Of a stretch of 64,000 nt of DNA, positions 42,787 to 54,569 are shown one piece after another. A program made the translations under genes and the position numbers. The notes under the pieces were generated by a model, which had not been told where the DNA came from, did not search any database, and was given only the letters and a program-made list of their open reading frames with translations. The first letter of the stretch is position 1. Every line of letters starts with the position of its first letter. This DNA comes from Taxawa tesnikishii (nom. ined.) (lineage: Eukaryota; Ascomycota; Dothideomycetes; Dothideales), in contig JAPDRO010000010.1 of NCBI GenBank assembly GCA_030247885.1, positions 930,001-994,000 on the forward strand, written 5' to 3'.

Positions 42787-45700
42787 CAGCTGTCTTCACA
42801 GTGGTGTTTCTGACTCGAACGGCGATGTGACTGTGACCAGGTCAGGAAACGGGAAACGGGAAGTGGCGGCGGGAGAACATTTTCCCCGGTCCGGGGTCAG
42901 GTCGCGTCACGACGGGCGGGAGGTGCGGAGCGACGGCAGACGGAGGATGGGTTCTGTACTCCCCGCCCTCCTCTCACGTAGTCAGTCCAAAGCCATGCCC
43001 AGTCTTTGCGATGCTGCTAGACCTGGGGCAGCTCTCGCTGTTCCATGCACACGTATTGATCCCAGCCCATCGTCATTGGCAGGCTTGCTCATGATTCCAT
43101 CTTGCCCTCTCGTGGAGCTCCGCTGACGGGCGCGCAGCGAGCAGCGAGCATCACAATGCTGGCGTTCTTGTTGCAAGGCCTTCCTTAGTCATTTGTTCGG
43201 TCGCTCGTAGGATACTCTCGATTAGGAGGCACAGCATGTGGAAGGGACGAGAAGGCAGATCTGTACGAGACTCTTGATACGATCTGCTGGAGCACGTTTT
43301 GCGTGGAAGACATGATTGTTGCATGCAATTGGGACTTTCTTCTGCAACATCTCCGGGACCCCGAGCATTGCAACATTGTTCGGATCGGCCGTGCGTTGTC
43401 CGCAAGAACAGCATCCACTCCAGGATGGGCTACCTTCGGTACACATTCCAAGACGCGGTCCAAGTACGCCTACCGTTGACTGGACCGCATATCCGCCACA
43501 CAGGAAGACCAAGCAGTTGCAAGCCCAGATATCTCGAGTCCAGTGTAAGTTCTTGACGTGGTACAGTACACCGGGTTACGTGGCCTGGTGTATAGCAACA
43601 CATGGTTACGGCCGACGTGATATTGCAATCGGACCATGCAGCAGCAACTATGTACGATGCTCAATGATATGAGAAGCAAAACTTACTGACGAGCGTCGAA
43701 AGTGTACTAGGAGGATTGCAGTAAGTCTTGTGTCGAAAACCTTCGCAATACCGATCTAGAGAACCGCCCCATTCAAGTTTCCAAACCTAAGTGGACGGTT
43801 AGATGCGATTTGGAGCCGACACGACGGAACGATTGCGCGAGCATTGCGCTTAAAACCAAGCCAACGGTCCAAAAGTGCTGTTTGCCAGAATACCTCTTCA
43901 ATATTCGGAGACCATCGCACTCCAAGTTTAGGAATTCAGCAGAGTCTTCGGTGTGTCGCACTCTTTCTATGGAAAGCATCGCGGCATTCGTAACGTGTTG
44001 ATTCCGTCTCTCGAGCTCGTTTCGCTCATATATCTCGCTCTACGAAACGCGGCTGAGAAGAACACGGAGGAAACATGCAGCATGACCGTGGTACTGAGCT
44101 CTTACGTTGTAGTTCGATCACTGTTAGTGCATCCAGTGCTGACTGGATAAGGCTTGTAGCCCATGGCTATCCGTTCCATTGCAAACGTAACTGATTATAC
44201 ACTGCGCCACGTTGACAACGCATTTCCGTGTTTGTTGCGAAGGCTGAACTCTACGGGTTTTTACCAGCATCTCTGGTAGGCTCGAATGATATAAACAAAT
44301 CTAGTAAGTGCGCCAATGCAGCATCTATAGTCTTGACCGTTGGCAAGCATCACCTTCCAAACGCTTTGATATTGTGAGCCCTTTCTTCCCACTCATGACT
44401 CCATATAACAGATTCTACACAACCTATAATGGCCTCATCAGCCAAGCGGCATTCCGGAAAAAGCCCGCTCCTGCGAGCCATTCGGTCTCCCATTACATCC
44501 AATGCTAACAGTAGTCACAACATGTTTACCAGCGGCTCTTCGTGCCATTTCGGCGATGACCATCTTTTGCGGTACCCTTGCCTTTTGTTTGCCGTTCCCA
44601 TTACCCGAAATCATCAATCCATCTATGACTTACAGTCACGCATGCGGGGAACGAGTCTTTGATAGCTTTTTATAATCGACATGAGGGCACCGATTACTTG
44701 AAAGACCTGGGATATGTGGGTTGATTACACAAGAAAAAGGAGAGGATAGTAGATGATGATTGAGATTGCCGGTTGGTGCACCACACAAATTTTGCCATGT
44801 GACTTATCACGTGATACAAGTCGAAATCTGCGCTCGCCTTGGTGGAGTGGATATCTATGGCCTGCACATCAACGTATCGTATTATACGCGCTTGGGACAC
44901 ACATGCACCGGATGGTCTTTTTGAGTAAGTTCACACCCCTCCATTTGCGGTCATTGTCGATCTCAAGCGTAGAGAAAGAAGATCGAATGCACTTTGAAAC
45001 TGACCAACCATATCAGCATAAAAAACTTGCACAAGCACACTAAGCTGACTACTTCTGCGCATTTAGTGGATAGCAGCATCAGAGCAGCTTCGTACTTCCC
45101 GACCACTGTTTTTTACGATAGAAAACATGTCTAAAGAGGAGCCACAACATGTCATTGCGTGGTGGTGAAACGTAGAATGCTTAGGGGTGTGCTAGCAAGC
45201 TCAAGGTAAGTTCCCGCGAAGTGAGTGAGGACCAAGAACTCATAACGATTGCCGTGAAATCAATCTTCGAATCTACCGATGCCGAGGTTAGCGATATAGC
45301 CGCCATTGATGTCGAATGAGTTGACCAGAGGCAAGACAAGGATCGAGTCCGTGTGTTTTTGCACCGCCCCGTAAGCAAACCAAGTGGCAGTCTTAGAACG
45401 ACATATTGATGTAGTTTCCAATCGAGGCGTTCAAGTGTATAAAGTCTAAAATCCATAAACAAGATGCGCATTGGAGGGTAAAAGAGTAAATTGCAGAGCC
45501 GGAACGAAGCGCCAGCTTGGACTACGTCTAGAGGTAGCACAAACTGTCGACAAGCTAGATACACCAACATCTGCTTCCCTAAACTACCATCAATCGCCCA
45601 GAATCATGTCATCGGACGGAGCTGCCTAGGCAGAGTCGGTGAATCCACGTTGTTGACAATCAGAACGTTAGGTCACAGGTAAAGAGGAGCGATCTTGAAA

Positions 45701-47027
45701 AAACACACATGTTGTCCAGGTACTACCTAGCGTACGGCCTAGGAACAGGCAGGTTTCTTTCGATCCCCAGACCCAAGTCAGGCCATCAGAGAACCAAAAC
45801 GTCTTTCGAAATCTCTTTGCCGCCAGGAGCCCTTGCTGACCTTTGTAGCATCAGGCAGCTCTGACATATGATGCGCTAGAGTCTTTCTCGACAAGCACAG
45901 AAGCAACGTTGCCAAGGGTTCGCGTATACGTTCCATATCTGTAGACAGATGGTCTATAGCTACTTGATCACAGAATGGCATTCATTGGGCCACAAAGTTG
46001 AGCGGGACACGTCGACTGTATCCTCCTTGACCGAGTAAGACCTAGTCTCGAACTCCGCCGGAGACTTGATCTCAGTACGTACGTATGTAAGCCGGTTGGA
46101 GGGGCTCAGTAACATCCATGTGTTCGCCCGTTATGGCGGCGTAAAATCCCGAGGGAATCAAGAGACACATCGCCGGAAGAGGCGCGTCCCCATGTGCCTG
46201 ACAGTGAGACTAAGATAGGCGCCCTCAAGTTAGAAGTGACTCGCTGAGGCCGAGTGGCAATTCGCATGCGACGTTAGATTACCACGCGATAGGAGCTCGC
46301 CGCATCGTCACAACTGAGGAAGCCTAAGTGAGCCGTTGTTCGACAGTATAAAAAGCGGCTATGGCCGCACGCAGGAGACATCGGTTCCGAAACAAGCCGA
46401 CAACCGCGCGGAAGTAGCCTGCCAAGGAGATCAGGCAGGTCTGACCGGATTTTCTACAGAAGCTTGGTAGGTGGTGAAATATCATCGTCTCCTTGCATCA
46501 AGCGAAGCCTTCAGCCTCATGTGATTGGTGAGACACTTAGATATATTTGGCTTGTTCCTGAACATCGTGAAAGTAGCAGCCAAACTGCCGTAGTCCGTGA
46601 GACAGCAGCATCGTCCAATCGGTCAATTGAGACATTGTTGCGGCGGCGCCCGGGGTTTTACGTGGTGAGTAGTAACAGCAATTGCATGAGTACGACCATC
46701 GATTTCACTGTGCTCTTCGATACCCCAACAACCCAAGCGCTTGAACTTAGCATTTTCACAACACCCCTAGTGCAACTGCATTAGTACGCATAGTCATCTA
46801 CATTATCTGTAACAGGCCATCTACCGATCCAGCAGAGACACTCGAGAGACTTGGGCAAGCAAAGCCATCTCTGGGAAAAGACAACCGCATACGTACATGC
46901 ATATGGCCATCTTGTTACGCCTCAGACGGACAGCTCGATGTCCGGGCCTCTATTAGCTAGACCACCGGATAAGAATGCGGGATAGGATACTCGACACCCG
47001 TACTAAGCAGGATTGGCACACATGGTG
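42787..47027. other. 4.2 kb gene-poor region
   Basis: Contains a GGAAACGGGAAACGGGAA purine motif at 42842-42861 (repeated at 55774-55795), a minus frame at 45181-45570 (130 codons) where a neighbouring frame also reads protein-like (LVLPLVNSFDINGGYIANLGIG), and a small minus frame at 45778-45981. None has splice or domain support. No tRNA, LTR or TIR recognised. Possibly the boundary between the accessory block and the RPS20 neighbourhood. Confidence 0.4.
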
Positions 47028-47574
47028 CTATCTTGATTCTCGCTTGGTGCAATGAGTCATTCCGCCTAGGAGGGGATGCACGAAGGAGTGAGTATCAACA
47101 AGCCGAAGGACTGAGAGAAGGGGAAAGTAGACGTGTGATTTGACATGTCCTTGCTCGTCATCGGGATTGTGGAGCATCCGCCCCGTCACACTAACCGCGA
47201 CTCGAGTGCATCGTACGCAAGCCTGGAAACCGTACACGGTTTTGCGTGCGCAGTCGCCTTGTACATCCGGGAATGGTAGTCCTAACAAGACAATCCTATC
47301 CTCAACAGTCGTGAGTACCAAGAACACGGTAATGTTTGGCAAGTCTACTCAAGGTACATTCTCACCAACATCGGTCACCTTCCTTCGAGTTGCCGAGCAA
47401 AAGCGCTTGCTTGTGCGGTGATTTCTTCTTGTGGCTGCCAGTCGCCGCTCGATAGGATGATCGGCGAAACGTACTGCACGCTAACCCCGCACCAAATCTG
47501 CGCATTCGCGACAACCCCAGGTGCCAACAGACGCGTGCGGGTTTCCAACACGTTGTACGCGTGACGCGACACAA
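47028..47574 (-). CDS. unknown protein, two exons suspected
   Basis: The upstream frame (about 47572-47382) reads AYNVLETRTRLLAPGVVANAQIWC ... QEEITAQASAFARQLEG, and after a short interval with a GTGACC donor the frame 47342-47028 reads PNITVFLVLTTVEDRIVLLGLPFPD ... PLLGGMTH. Both look like protein, but the splice join is not clean and no ATG precedes the first part. Divergent from the gene at 47658. Confidence 0.35.
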
Positions 47575-47657
47575 AGGGAATGCGGAGTTAGACTATATAA
47601 ACCCTCGTTCAACAGAACTCTCAGGCGCCAGACCGACCTTTTTGCATTACATGAACG

Positions 47658-48957
47658 ATGCGTCAGAGCGATACTTCCACTAACAAACAAGAGCCGCAGT
47701 CGCTGAACAGGATTTGGGGAGGCTTGGGATTGCGGCGCGTTGGCAGTGTCCGTCTGCAAACTTCACTTCTCGTCATCACGATTTCGCTCACTTGAACAAC
47801 AGTCTTCGCAGCGCAAGAGACTCGCCTCTGCCGTCCAAGGAGACCAGATACACACTCGGCCGACTAAGCATCCCCGAAAACGTAGATCTGTGTTCAGCGT
47901 GTCTCCCTCGCCAGAACCGACTGTTGAAGCGGCATCCGGAGAACACGTGGGGCTCACAACCGCGGCTTGTCGAGCGCACAAGGTGAGTGACTTCGGCGCA
48001 AGGACGCTGGAAGACACAGACTTTGAAGAGGAGAATATCGGGTGGAACAACACGAACACCCAGGTCGACATGATACTGAAAGCGACGGAGGATGCGGCAG
48101 CACTGGAAGAAGTCACTCGGCCTCCTTCAGCGAACTTGGCGGGTCAGGAAAACATGGGCAACAACACACTGCGAGGGCGTTGTCTAGAGAAGGGCGAGGA
48201 GAAGGCGACTGAGGAACTCAAGGATGCGCACACAACCACTCCACCGTGGGCACATTCGCACATTGAAGAACGCGGAAGGCTGTGGCGGCTCGCGATACCA
48301 AACCTCCTCAGCTCCTCAACCGAACAGTCGTGCGCAGCTACCAAGCAGAACGAACAAAAGGAAGCGTTTCCAGTGCTTGGTCCGGGGCCCCTGTCAAACA
48401 CTCATGCCTTGAGCCTACAGCGCGACATGACAGCCTCATCAGGGACGATTCTTCCAGTGTCAGAAGAGCATGTTCTGGTGGAGGCGCGAGATCATCGGAA
48501 TGAGACATTACAGTCGCTATCGAGCTGTGCAGAACCACAAGTGCAGCGAACACCAGCGAGTATGGAGATAGATCACGGAGACTCCTCCAACTCTCTGGAT
48601 CCCGACAGGGTCCCCAACCCTCGTGAGGTGACCCTGAAGAATGAAGAACGCATTCAGCCCCAACAGGCCGAGGCTGATGAGCTATATGTGGTGTCGTATA
48701 GCATCAACCAGCGGGTGTCCCGTGCTTGCTACGTTGTGGAAAAGTCTCCACATGCTCCGGATGAACTGCCAATGTGGGACGATGCACAGCCGTTGCACAC
48801 TGTGGAAGACGGAGCGCAGACTTATCGGCTCAATGGTATGGCAACGCGTCTGCGGACAAATTCCGCAATGACTTCTGTCACCCCAATATATGTCTTCGGT
48901 AATGTCTACGTAAGAAAGACGTCCTCCGGTCAGCATTGTGGCGAGGTAAGCCTTTGA
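47658..48957 (+). CDS. unknown Ser/Glu-rich protein upstream of RPS20
   Basis: ATG 47658 (MRQSDTSTNKQEPQSLNRIW); a one-base slip near 47768 leads into the long frame that runs to 48957. Basic N-terminal part (HPRKRRSVFSVSPSPEP), a long disordered Glu/Ser/Thr middle, and a compact end (YVVSYSINQRVSRACYVVEKS, ITPIYVFGNVYVRKTSSGQHCGE). Near the end GAG|GTAAGC (48946) is a good donor, so the last codons are probably not used and at least one more exon follows. An in-frame acceptor occurs 95 nt further on, at the start of RPS20. Function unknown. Confidence 0.5.
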
Positions 48958-49028
48958 TTTTCGGGTGGCACCGAGTCTTGTTGATTCACAACACCGATCT
49001 TATATTTGTACTACACTAACGTGCGAAA

Positions 49029-49433
49029 ATGTCATTTCAGGACCCAAAGAAGACGTCGCCGGGCGATGCCCCTAAAATCCATAAAATCCGAATTACCCTC
49101 ACCTCCCGCAAAGTGCAGTCGTTGGAGAAGGTCTGCACCGAGCTCGTCGAGCGCGCGAAGAGCAAAGATCTCCGTGTAAAGGGCCCAGTCCGTCTGCCAA
49201 CCAAGAACCTGAAGATTACTACCCGCAAGGCTCCTAATGGCGAGGGATCTAAGACTTGGGACACTTATGAGATGAAGATCCACAAACGCCTGATTGAGTA
49301 AATAGCTGAGGCTGGGAAAAAGAGGGGTTATGACTAACACTCTCGCAGTCTGAATGCCCCAACCGAGGTTGTTAAGCAGATCATTATCAACATCGAGGCT
49401 GGTGTTGAGGTCGAGGTCACTATTGCCGCCTAG
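49029..49433 (+). CDS. RPS20: 40S ribosomal protein S20 (uS10)
   Basis: Small-subunit protein uS10, which sits on the 40S head and helps in mRNA handling. Exon 1 49029-49297, intron 49298-49348 (51 nt, GTAAAT...CTCGCAG, branch ACTAAC), exon 2 49349-49433; about 117 aa, intact. Landmarks [67 protein letters not shown] and the universal end [10 protein letters not shown]. The start MSFQDPKK is the nearest ATG; an alternative is that the CAG before GAC CCA is a splice acceptor and the true first exon lies upstream. This is a core gene and marks the region as essential chromosome rather than a dispensable element. Confidence 0.97.
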
Positions 49434-49529
49434 ACGCGTTCTGTCAATCTATCACGGATGATGTAGAACGTAATCTATGGTGATAGGGTCGCGTGTCCAA
49501 AGTGAAGAGACGGGTCTCCGACTTAGCTG

Positions 49530-50619
49530 TAACGAAACCCGCGGAAAAGTCAACTAGGTGGGATAATCAACCACCGAATTGCGACTCTTCTTTGCTATCA
49601 CCACAATAAATACTTCCATACCAAATGAACCAGTCCGTACCGAAGTTAGTATCCAATGTGCAATTTCAGCTGTGAAAAAGAAGGAGTATACATCGATTCG
49701 CAGTGGCTACTAGCGCATTCAACATTGCTTACCTAATTCTACGCTGGCCATAGCAGTTACATTACTGCAAATGTAACTGCGTTCTGCATGGAGAGCGCAA
49801 TCGACTTGCTCATCCTGCCGCCTCATTGCTCGCATATACTCTAGCCGCTCGATGTAGGGGTGTTTGCGCCGCTAAAACGCGTGCTAGCTTCGGAGATCGA
49901 CGCCGCTTTACCACTCGACGCAGGCCGCATATCGCGCGTAGGGTGGACGGAGATGTACATTCGCGCGAGAGCTAAGGCTACTACTACGAGTAACATCCTA
50001 GGCGAGTGGAGAGCTACTGGTTTGGCGCCGCTAAGCCCTATAGTAGTGCTTAACAAGCTGCCTACCTAGTTGACCATGGCGGATTTACTACCTCATACAC
50101 CCCTATAATAACTTGACCTAGACCTATCGCTAATAGATAGCTCTCCGCCACATGGCACCGAACTGTGCGAAGCAAACCTAGCTCTTAGCTTAGCGATACA
50201 AGCTACACAGGAGTTGCCTTCTCTGGTAAAGCGCTATATGGAGCGGATGACTCGCGCTTTTGAAGCGACGCATAGCGAGAACGTCACTTTGCGCAAGTAG
50301 GTAAAAGAGCAACAGGAGCTTCTTAACACACGAAAGGCTCGAACAAAGGGTAAGCGAGTCGCACTGAAAGGAAGGTTCGTATTTAGCACCGAAGAAGTGC
50401 TCGAGATAGTGAAGGTAACGGAAGCGGATTCATCGAAAAAGCCGCGTAAACGGCTACGCAAGCGACGAGATGAGAAAGCAGTCGAGGACGAGGAATATGA
50501 AGAGCTTGAGAACCTATCTAGCGACTCAGACTTAGACTATATTGTTGTTGCAGCGCGTAGATAGTAATCGAAGCTGGAGAGGTCACAGTAGGTGTTTCGC
50601 TTCCCTGTGAATTACGTTA
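49530..50619 (+). mobile_element. Fot1/pogo-type DNA transposon relic A
   Basis: Ends: left TAACGAAACCCGCGG at 49530, right GAATTACGTTA ending 50619, matching the TIR start of the MITE at 14851. Inside, the C-terminal part of a DDE transposase is readable on the plus strand: GWTEMYIRARAKATTTSNILGEWRATGLAPLSP (about 49947-50045), then the coiled tail KEQQELLNTRKARTKGKRVALKGRFVFSTEEVLEI (about 50300-50420), an acidic end and DYIVVAARR before the stop near 50563. The first half of the transposase is missing, and stops and deletions are frequent. A shortened, dead copy. Confidence 0.82.
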
Positions 50620-51000
50620 CAGTCAGAATCTCAGTCGCCCGATATGATTCCAGGCACTTCGCCTTCCTTGTACTCAGGCATTTCTTCAGTCGGACGCTTG
50701 CGTAGCCGTCCACGCGGCCTTTTGGTCGATGATTCTGCTTCCGCTACCTTCGCTGTTGCTAGCACTTCTTCGGTACTAAACGGAAAGCTCCCCTCAGTGC
50801 AATCCGCTTTCCTTTCTTTCGAGCCTTCTGCATGTCGGGAAGCTTCCCTGCTCTCTTACTTGCTTATAGAAAGTAGTGGTCTTGCTATGCTTCTGTTCCG
50901 CAAAGCGAGTTCTCCGCTCAGTATAGCGCGTTACCGGAGCATGGACACATTTCGCTTTTCGAGCGTTGAGCCAAACAGCGTATAACCTCTGCTGAGCTCG
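50620..51000 (-). mobile_element. Fot1/pogo-type DNA transposon relic B, inverted
   Basis: Directly abutting relic A but in opposite orientation. Minus-strand frames read TRFAEQKHSKTTTFYKQV, ARKKGKRIALRG, FSTEEVLATAKVAEAESSTKRPRGRLRKRP, the same transposase tail as in A and C. Only the 3' portion is present. The junction GAATTACGTTACAGTCAG near 50610-50627 may be a shared end, as if one copy had inserted beside the other. Confidence 0.75.
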
Positions 51001-51293
51001 GCGTCAGCTAGAGTATAGAAAGTTATACGCGATATAAGAGAGGAGAGAACCAAAGGCAGAGCCCAGTTGCTAGACCCAATCACCTTCAATCATCTTGATC
51101 ATGTCATCGTTCGCATTCAGTGTCTCAGCTTCATCGTCAGTGTTATAATAGCCGTGTAACTCCGCATTCTAATGCGTTCCCGGATACTGTGAAAGATGGT
51201 CGACGAACGCTTCCTTTCTCCAGTTTTACTCATTTGCGATTCTTGCTCTCTCTATGTCCATTAGTTACCACGAACACACACTATACACAAAAC
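51001..51293. other. spacer, nothing recognised
   Basis: Flanks the transposon relics; the likely next exon of the minus-strand gene at 51294 would lie here, but I could not identify it. Confidence 0.4.
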
Positions 51294-51692
51294 TTACGCA
51301 AACAAGACGGAATACATGCCTTCCTCTATGGTGAGAGCAGTGTAACTACCACTTATGGCTAGGGCTGGAATGCGATGCAGGCAAAGGTATGCGCCCTTGA
51401 TGTGTTGCTTAGCTCCATCACGCGGATGGATGCGAAACGACTGTACTAGATGGGATAGTTTGAAGACCGTAGTGTCGCCCAGATTGGCCGCTCGAATAGT
51501 GTATACAAGTTGCTCTACCAAGCTTCCATTTCCGCATCTCAAAGCCCAGTTCTCGGCGTGGAGTTTTCCGGAGAAGACGGCTACAAAAGGACTTGAGACC
51601 CGGTGGTCCCACTGAAATGCTTGTTCAACCTTCTCTTTCAGTAGGACTAGATCCTTCGGAGCTGTTTCGACGTCGCCAGCAAGGAAGCCCAT
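51294..51692 (-). CDS. DUF7587-like fungal protein, 3' end open
   Basis: ATG 51692 (MGFLAGDVETAPKDLVLLKEKVEQAF). The order HRVSSPFVAVFSGKLHAENWALR ... LVYTIRAANL ... VFKLSHLVQSF resembles the fungal DUF7587-type module, where a SPF-x-S-x-F/T strand, an AL-x-W/F-A helix and a later V-x-x-x-x-L strand recur in proteins of unknown or immunity-like function. About 130 residues are open. The frame ends at TTTGC|GTAAGT, a strong donor, so more exons are expected further down the minus strand, toward the pogo relics. The family call is pattern memory and needs a profile search. Confidence 0.45.
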   Translation of the reverse strand: MGFLAGDVETAPKDLVLLKEKVEQAFQWDHRVSSPFVAVFSGKLHAENWALRCGNGSLVEQLVYTIRAANLGDTTVFKLSHLVQSFRIHPRDGAKQHIKGAYLCLHRIPALAISGSYTALTIEEGMYSVLFA

Positions 51693-53194
51693 TTCTGGGT
51701 GGAAGAAAGTGTTGGATGTTGGGTATTGAACTCGATAGAATGTCTAAGGTAGGGTGCCTATGCGACACGGTAACTAATCCATCATGGAGAGGTAGTGAGC
51801 GGGTGATATGCCACGAAACAGGTCAAAAATAAAATAAGTTTGAAAGGCTCTCAAACAGACCGGTGAAAGTTTTGAAGCTGCCAGACAATACACGGCTCTT
51901 GTGGCTGTTGCTCGAGGGGACCCTGCTCCAGCAACGAAGCTCGCGAAAGCCTGCCGTCATCCGCATCAAGAAAGGTAGCTGGGTGATTTAGCTGTAGGGT
52001 CAAGCGTGGCGCTGCATGATTTCATACCTACACCTAGCGCGGTGCGACACGAAACGCCGTGGCTTGTGAATAAGACTCGAGCGCTACGGCAGCCGGACAC
52101 CTCAAACACGTGACTTGCTTAGAAGCATCTCTAGTGCGAGACAGCAACAGGCAGTGCTTTTCGAAGCCTCCAGCACAGACAGCTTTGCTACAGCTGGCGA
52201 GCCTCGGCATGATCCTTATTGTGCATCTGTGCGCTATACACACAGCCTGAATGCGTGATTGCGGTGGCCAAACGCCGGGATCCAGGGATCAGGAGCTCGT
52301 CACTACGTGCAGCTCTATGAGAGTAAGTAAGCCCTAAGGCAGCATCGCGAGGCACGCAGCAGCTATGAAGCCCTCTCCTACAGAGTACAACATTGTAGAC
52401 CGGCGCTTGGGAAACAACATGCCAGAAACCAAAGACTGGATATCATATCTCATATGGCTACGTGCGCTTCGCTCGATAAAGGAAAGCCCTACTCTGACCG
52501 CTAACAGGCAGATCGGGGCGGGGAGTTCTGTTACTATCGTCTACCCTAGTATTCTTCTCCGGATGCGACGCGTTCCAGAAGAGCCTACCGGCTAACGCCA
52601 AGGTGCATGTTTAGAACGCGTTACACTTCCTATAGTACCCCGCCCGCTGCTCGGGTGCATGACTGGAACGCGTCGTGTTCGGAACACGTTCCAGTCCGTG
52701 CAGGCTTCCCCAAGCGCGTGAGTGTTGCATCTTTGGAATGCGTCCCGCTTCCAAGGCCTTCGTTTCCCTAACGCCTTGTCCCGTTTTGTGGTTCATAGCT
52801 TCTACGTACGACAAAGGGCTGCAAAGCAACACAAGGCGCACATGCTCACTCGGGCTAGGCTAGGCTGGGCTTGTTCAGATACACTGGATCCGCTCATCCG
52901 GAGAAACGCACCCTTGCAGTTCCTTGACCCTCTAACTTCCGTCGTCAACTTTCTGGTTTCCTCTCATACAGAGTAGAGAGTTGCCATCTGTTGAGGTTGC
53001 TTGGACGACCAACGAGAAGCGTCATTGCGCGCACTCCCCACATAAGCAATGCACATCAAGGTATACTTCCTTATGTCGCTGTCATTGATGTAATGCGAAT
53101 ACGTAGCATTCCGCTGTCACACAACTTAGAGCTGCCACGTAACCCAATTCTTGCATGCCACATCCTCCACTCCCTTCCTGTCGCTGTTCCAGTG
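51693..53194. other. 1.5 kb spacer with clustered GGAACGCGT motifs
   Basis: No gene recognised. Between 52567 and 52760 the motif GGAACGCGT / ACGCGTTCC and close variants recur at least five times, including a 13-bp inverted pair at 52661-52697 (GACTGGAACGCGT ... ACACGTTCCAGTC, one mismatch, about 10-nt loop). Confidence 0.5.
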
Positions 53195-53764
53195 TCAGCC
53201 CAAGAGAAGTTTCGCTGCTTCTCGCAAGTCAGCGGATGTGTACGTCTGACTCCGGAGGACGTTTTCGTAAGCGGAGAATGCGGGCGCCACTCTGGTACCA
53301 CAGTAGATGCAGGAGAGAGGCACCTCACCTGCGTCGGCGCGCATGCTGTTCATGGCATCCGATACCGCAGTGGCAAAGCTCGCCTGACTGGCCAGACTGT
53401 GTTCCGGATCGACGTCCTTGATCTCCACAACAAGCTCGCAGTTGACAGTGAGGACAGCGCCAGCTCGGCGAAGCCAGGCAAGATGCGTGTCGGTCAGGCC
53501 GACATCCGCAACGTAGGGAACGTGCCGGATGCGTCTATGATATTGGCTGAGTGTTCGACCAAGGATCTCGAAAGGATCTGTAGCGTCTAGCGATGCTGAT
53601 GCCGAGCCTGCAGGTGGTGGCATGGCAGGAGTGAACAGCACAACTAGGGCTTTCCCCGACAGGTTGCGAAGGGTTTGCAAGCTCCAGTCGGATGACCTGA
53701 AGAAGCGTACAGAGGGCTGCGGTTCCGGCGTTGTCATGGAAGGCGACTGCTTGGCTTGTGCCAT
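53195..53764 (-). CDS. intact unknown protein, 189 aa
   Basis: Single exon from ATG 53764 (MAQAKQSPSMTTPEPQPSVRFF). Alternating strands and helices are suggested by SLQTLRNLSGKALVVLFTP, DPFEILGRTLSQYHRRIRHVPYV, WLRRAGAVLTVNCELV and LASQASFATAVSDAMNSM. The end has a CIYCG pair and YTSADLREAAKLLL. No signal peptide or membrane helix. No frame break. It reads like a soluble alpha/beta protein; I cannot name the family. Confidence 0.6.
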   Translation of the reverse strand: MAQAKQSPSMTTPEPQPSVRFFRSSDWSLQTLRNLSGKALVVLFTPAMPPPAGSASASLDATDPFEILGRTLSQYHRRIRHVPYVADVGLTDTHLAWLRRAGAVLTVNCELVVEIKDVDPEHSLASQASFATAVSDAMNSMRADAGEVPLSCIYCGTRVAPAFSAYENVLRSQTYTSADLREAAKLLLG

Positions 53765-54569
53765 AACTGCGATCTTCGTGAGACTGACTGTGATCTTGAG
53801 TTAGTAACTGACATGGTGCGGAGATTGTGTGTGTGCTTCTGGTTCTGTGAGAATAAGGATCACTTAAACATAAGAGCGATGCTCGCAAATATGAAATGAC
53901 GAGGAAACAGATGACGCTTGATGCTTGAGAGGTATGCTAACCTGGGCTGATTAATGCTGCTGTCTTGTGGAGCTGTAGGAGACGCTCACGGTTGAGCCGC
54001 AGTCTTCGGGTTACAAAGAGTCAGACTGAAGAATAACACAGTGGGAGGACGTCAGCGCAAACATTTTGTGTCGAGTACGTGAGACCGTTGAGTGCCACTT
54101 GTGTCTACTTTCTTCTAGGATGGGGAAGGACAGCATGATTGGATCAGAGAGCACCAAGAAGTGCTTGATGCGTTGGCGAGTGTGTGCGTTGTGCAACTAC
54201 TCCATAACAAAGGTGGGGTGGGTAGAGAGCGCGGAGTTGCGGGTTGGGGAGCGCCGTCGACGCTGTGTAACGAAGCTATGTTGACACGGTCTGCAGTTGG
54301 ACTACGAATTGATCTGTTGTGCGTGTATGCAGTGACCCTCTTTGTAAAACCGTTCTGACCCTTCCCAGTTACGGGCGCAACCTCCGTTCCTATCAGTCTC
54401 CGGGCTTGTTCATAACCTTCATCACTTCTCTCATCAGCTCTTTAAAGCTGAACCACGCCACGACCGGACTGCGTCTGCCCCATAAAGCCCACCATCTGTA
54501 ATCCCTCCCCTGCTGATTGTACTAGAGCGGGGAGCGTTCGTATATCACTGCCGGCGCACCTTCTTCTGA
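53765..54569. other. intergenic, nothing recognised
   Basis: About 800 bp; no repeat, promoter motif or coding signal I can support. Confidence 0.45.
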
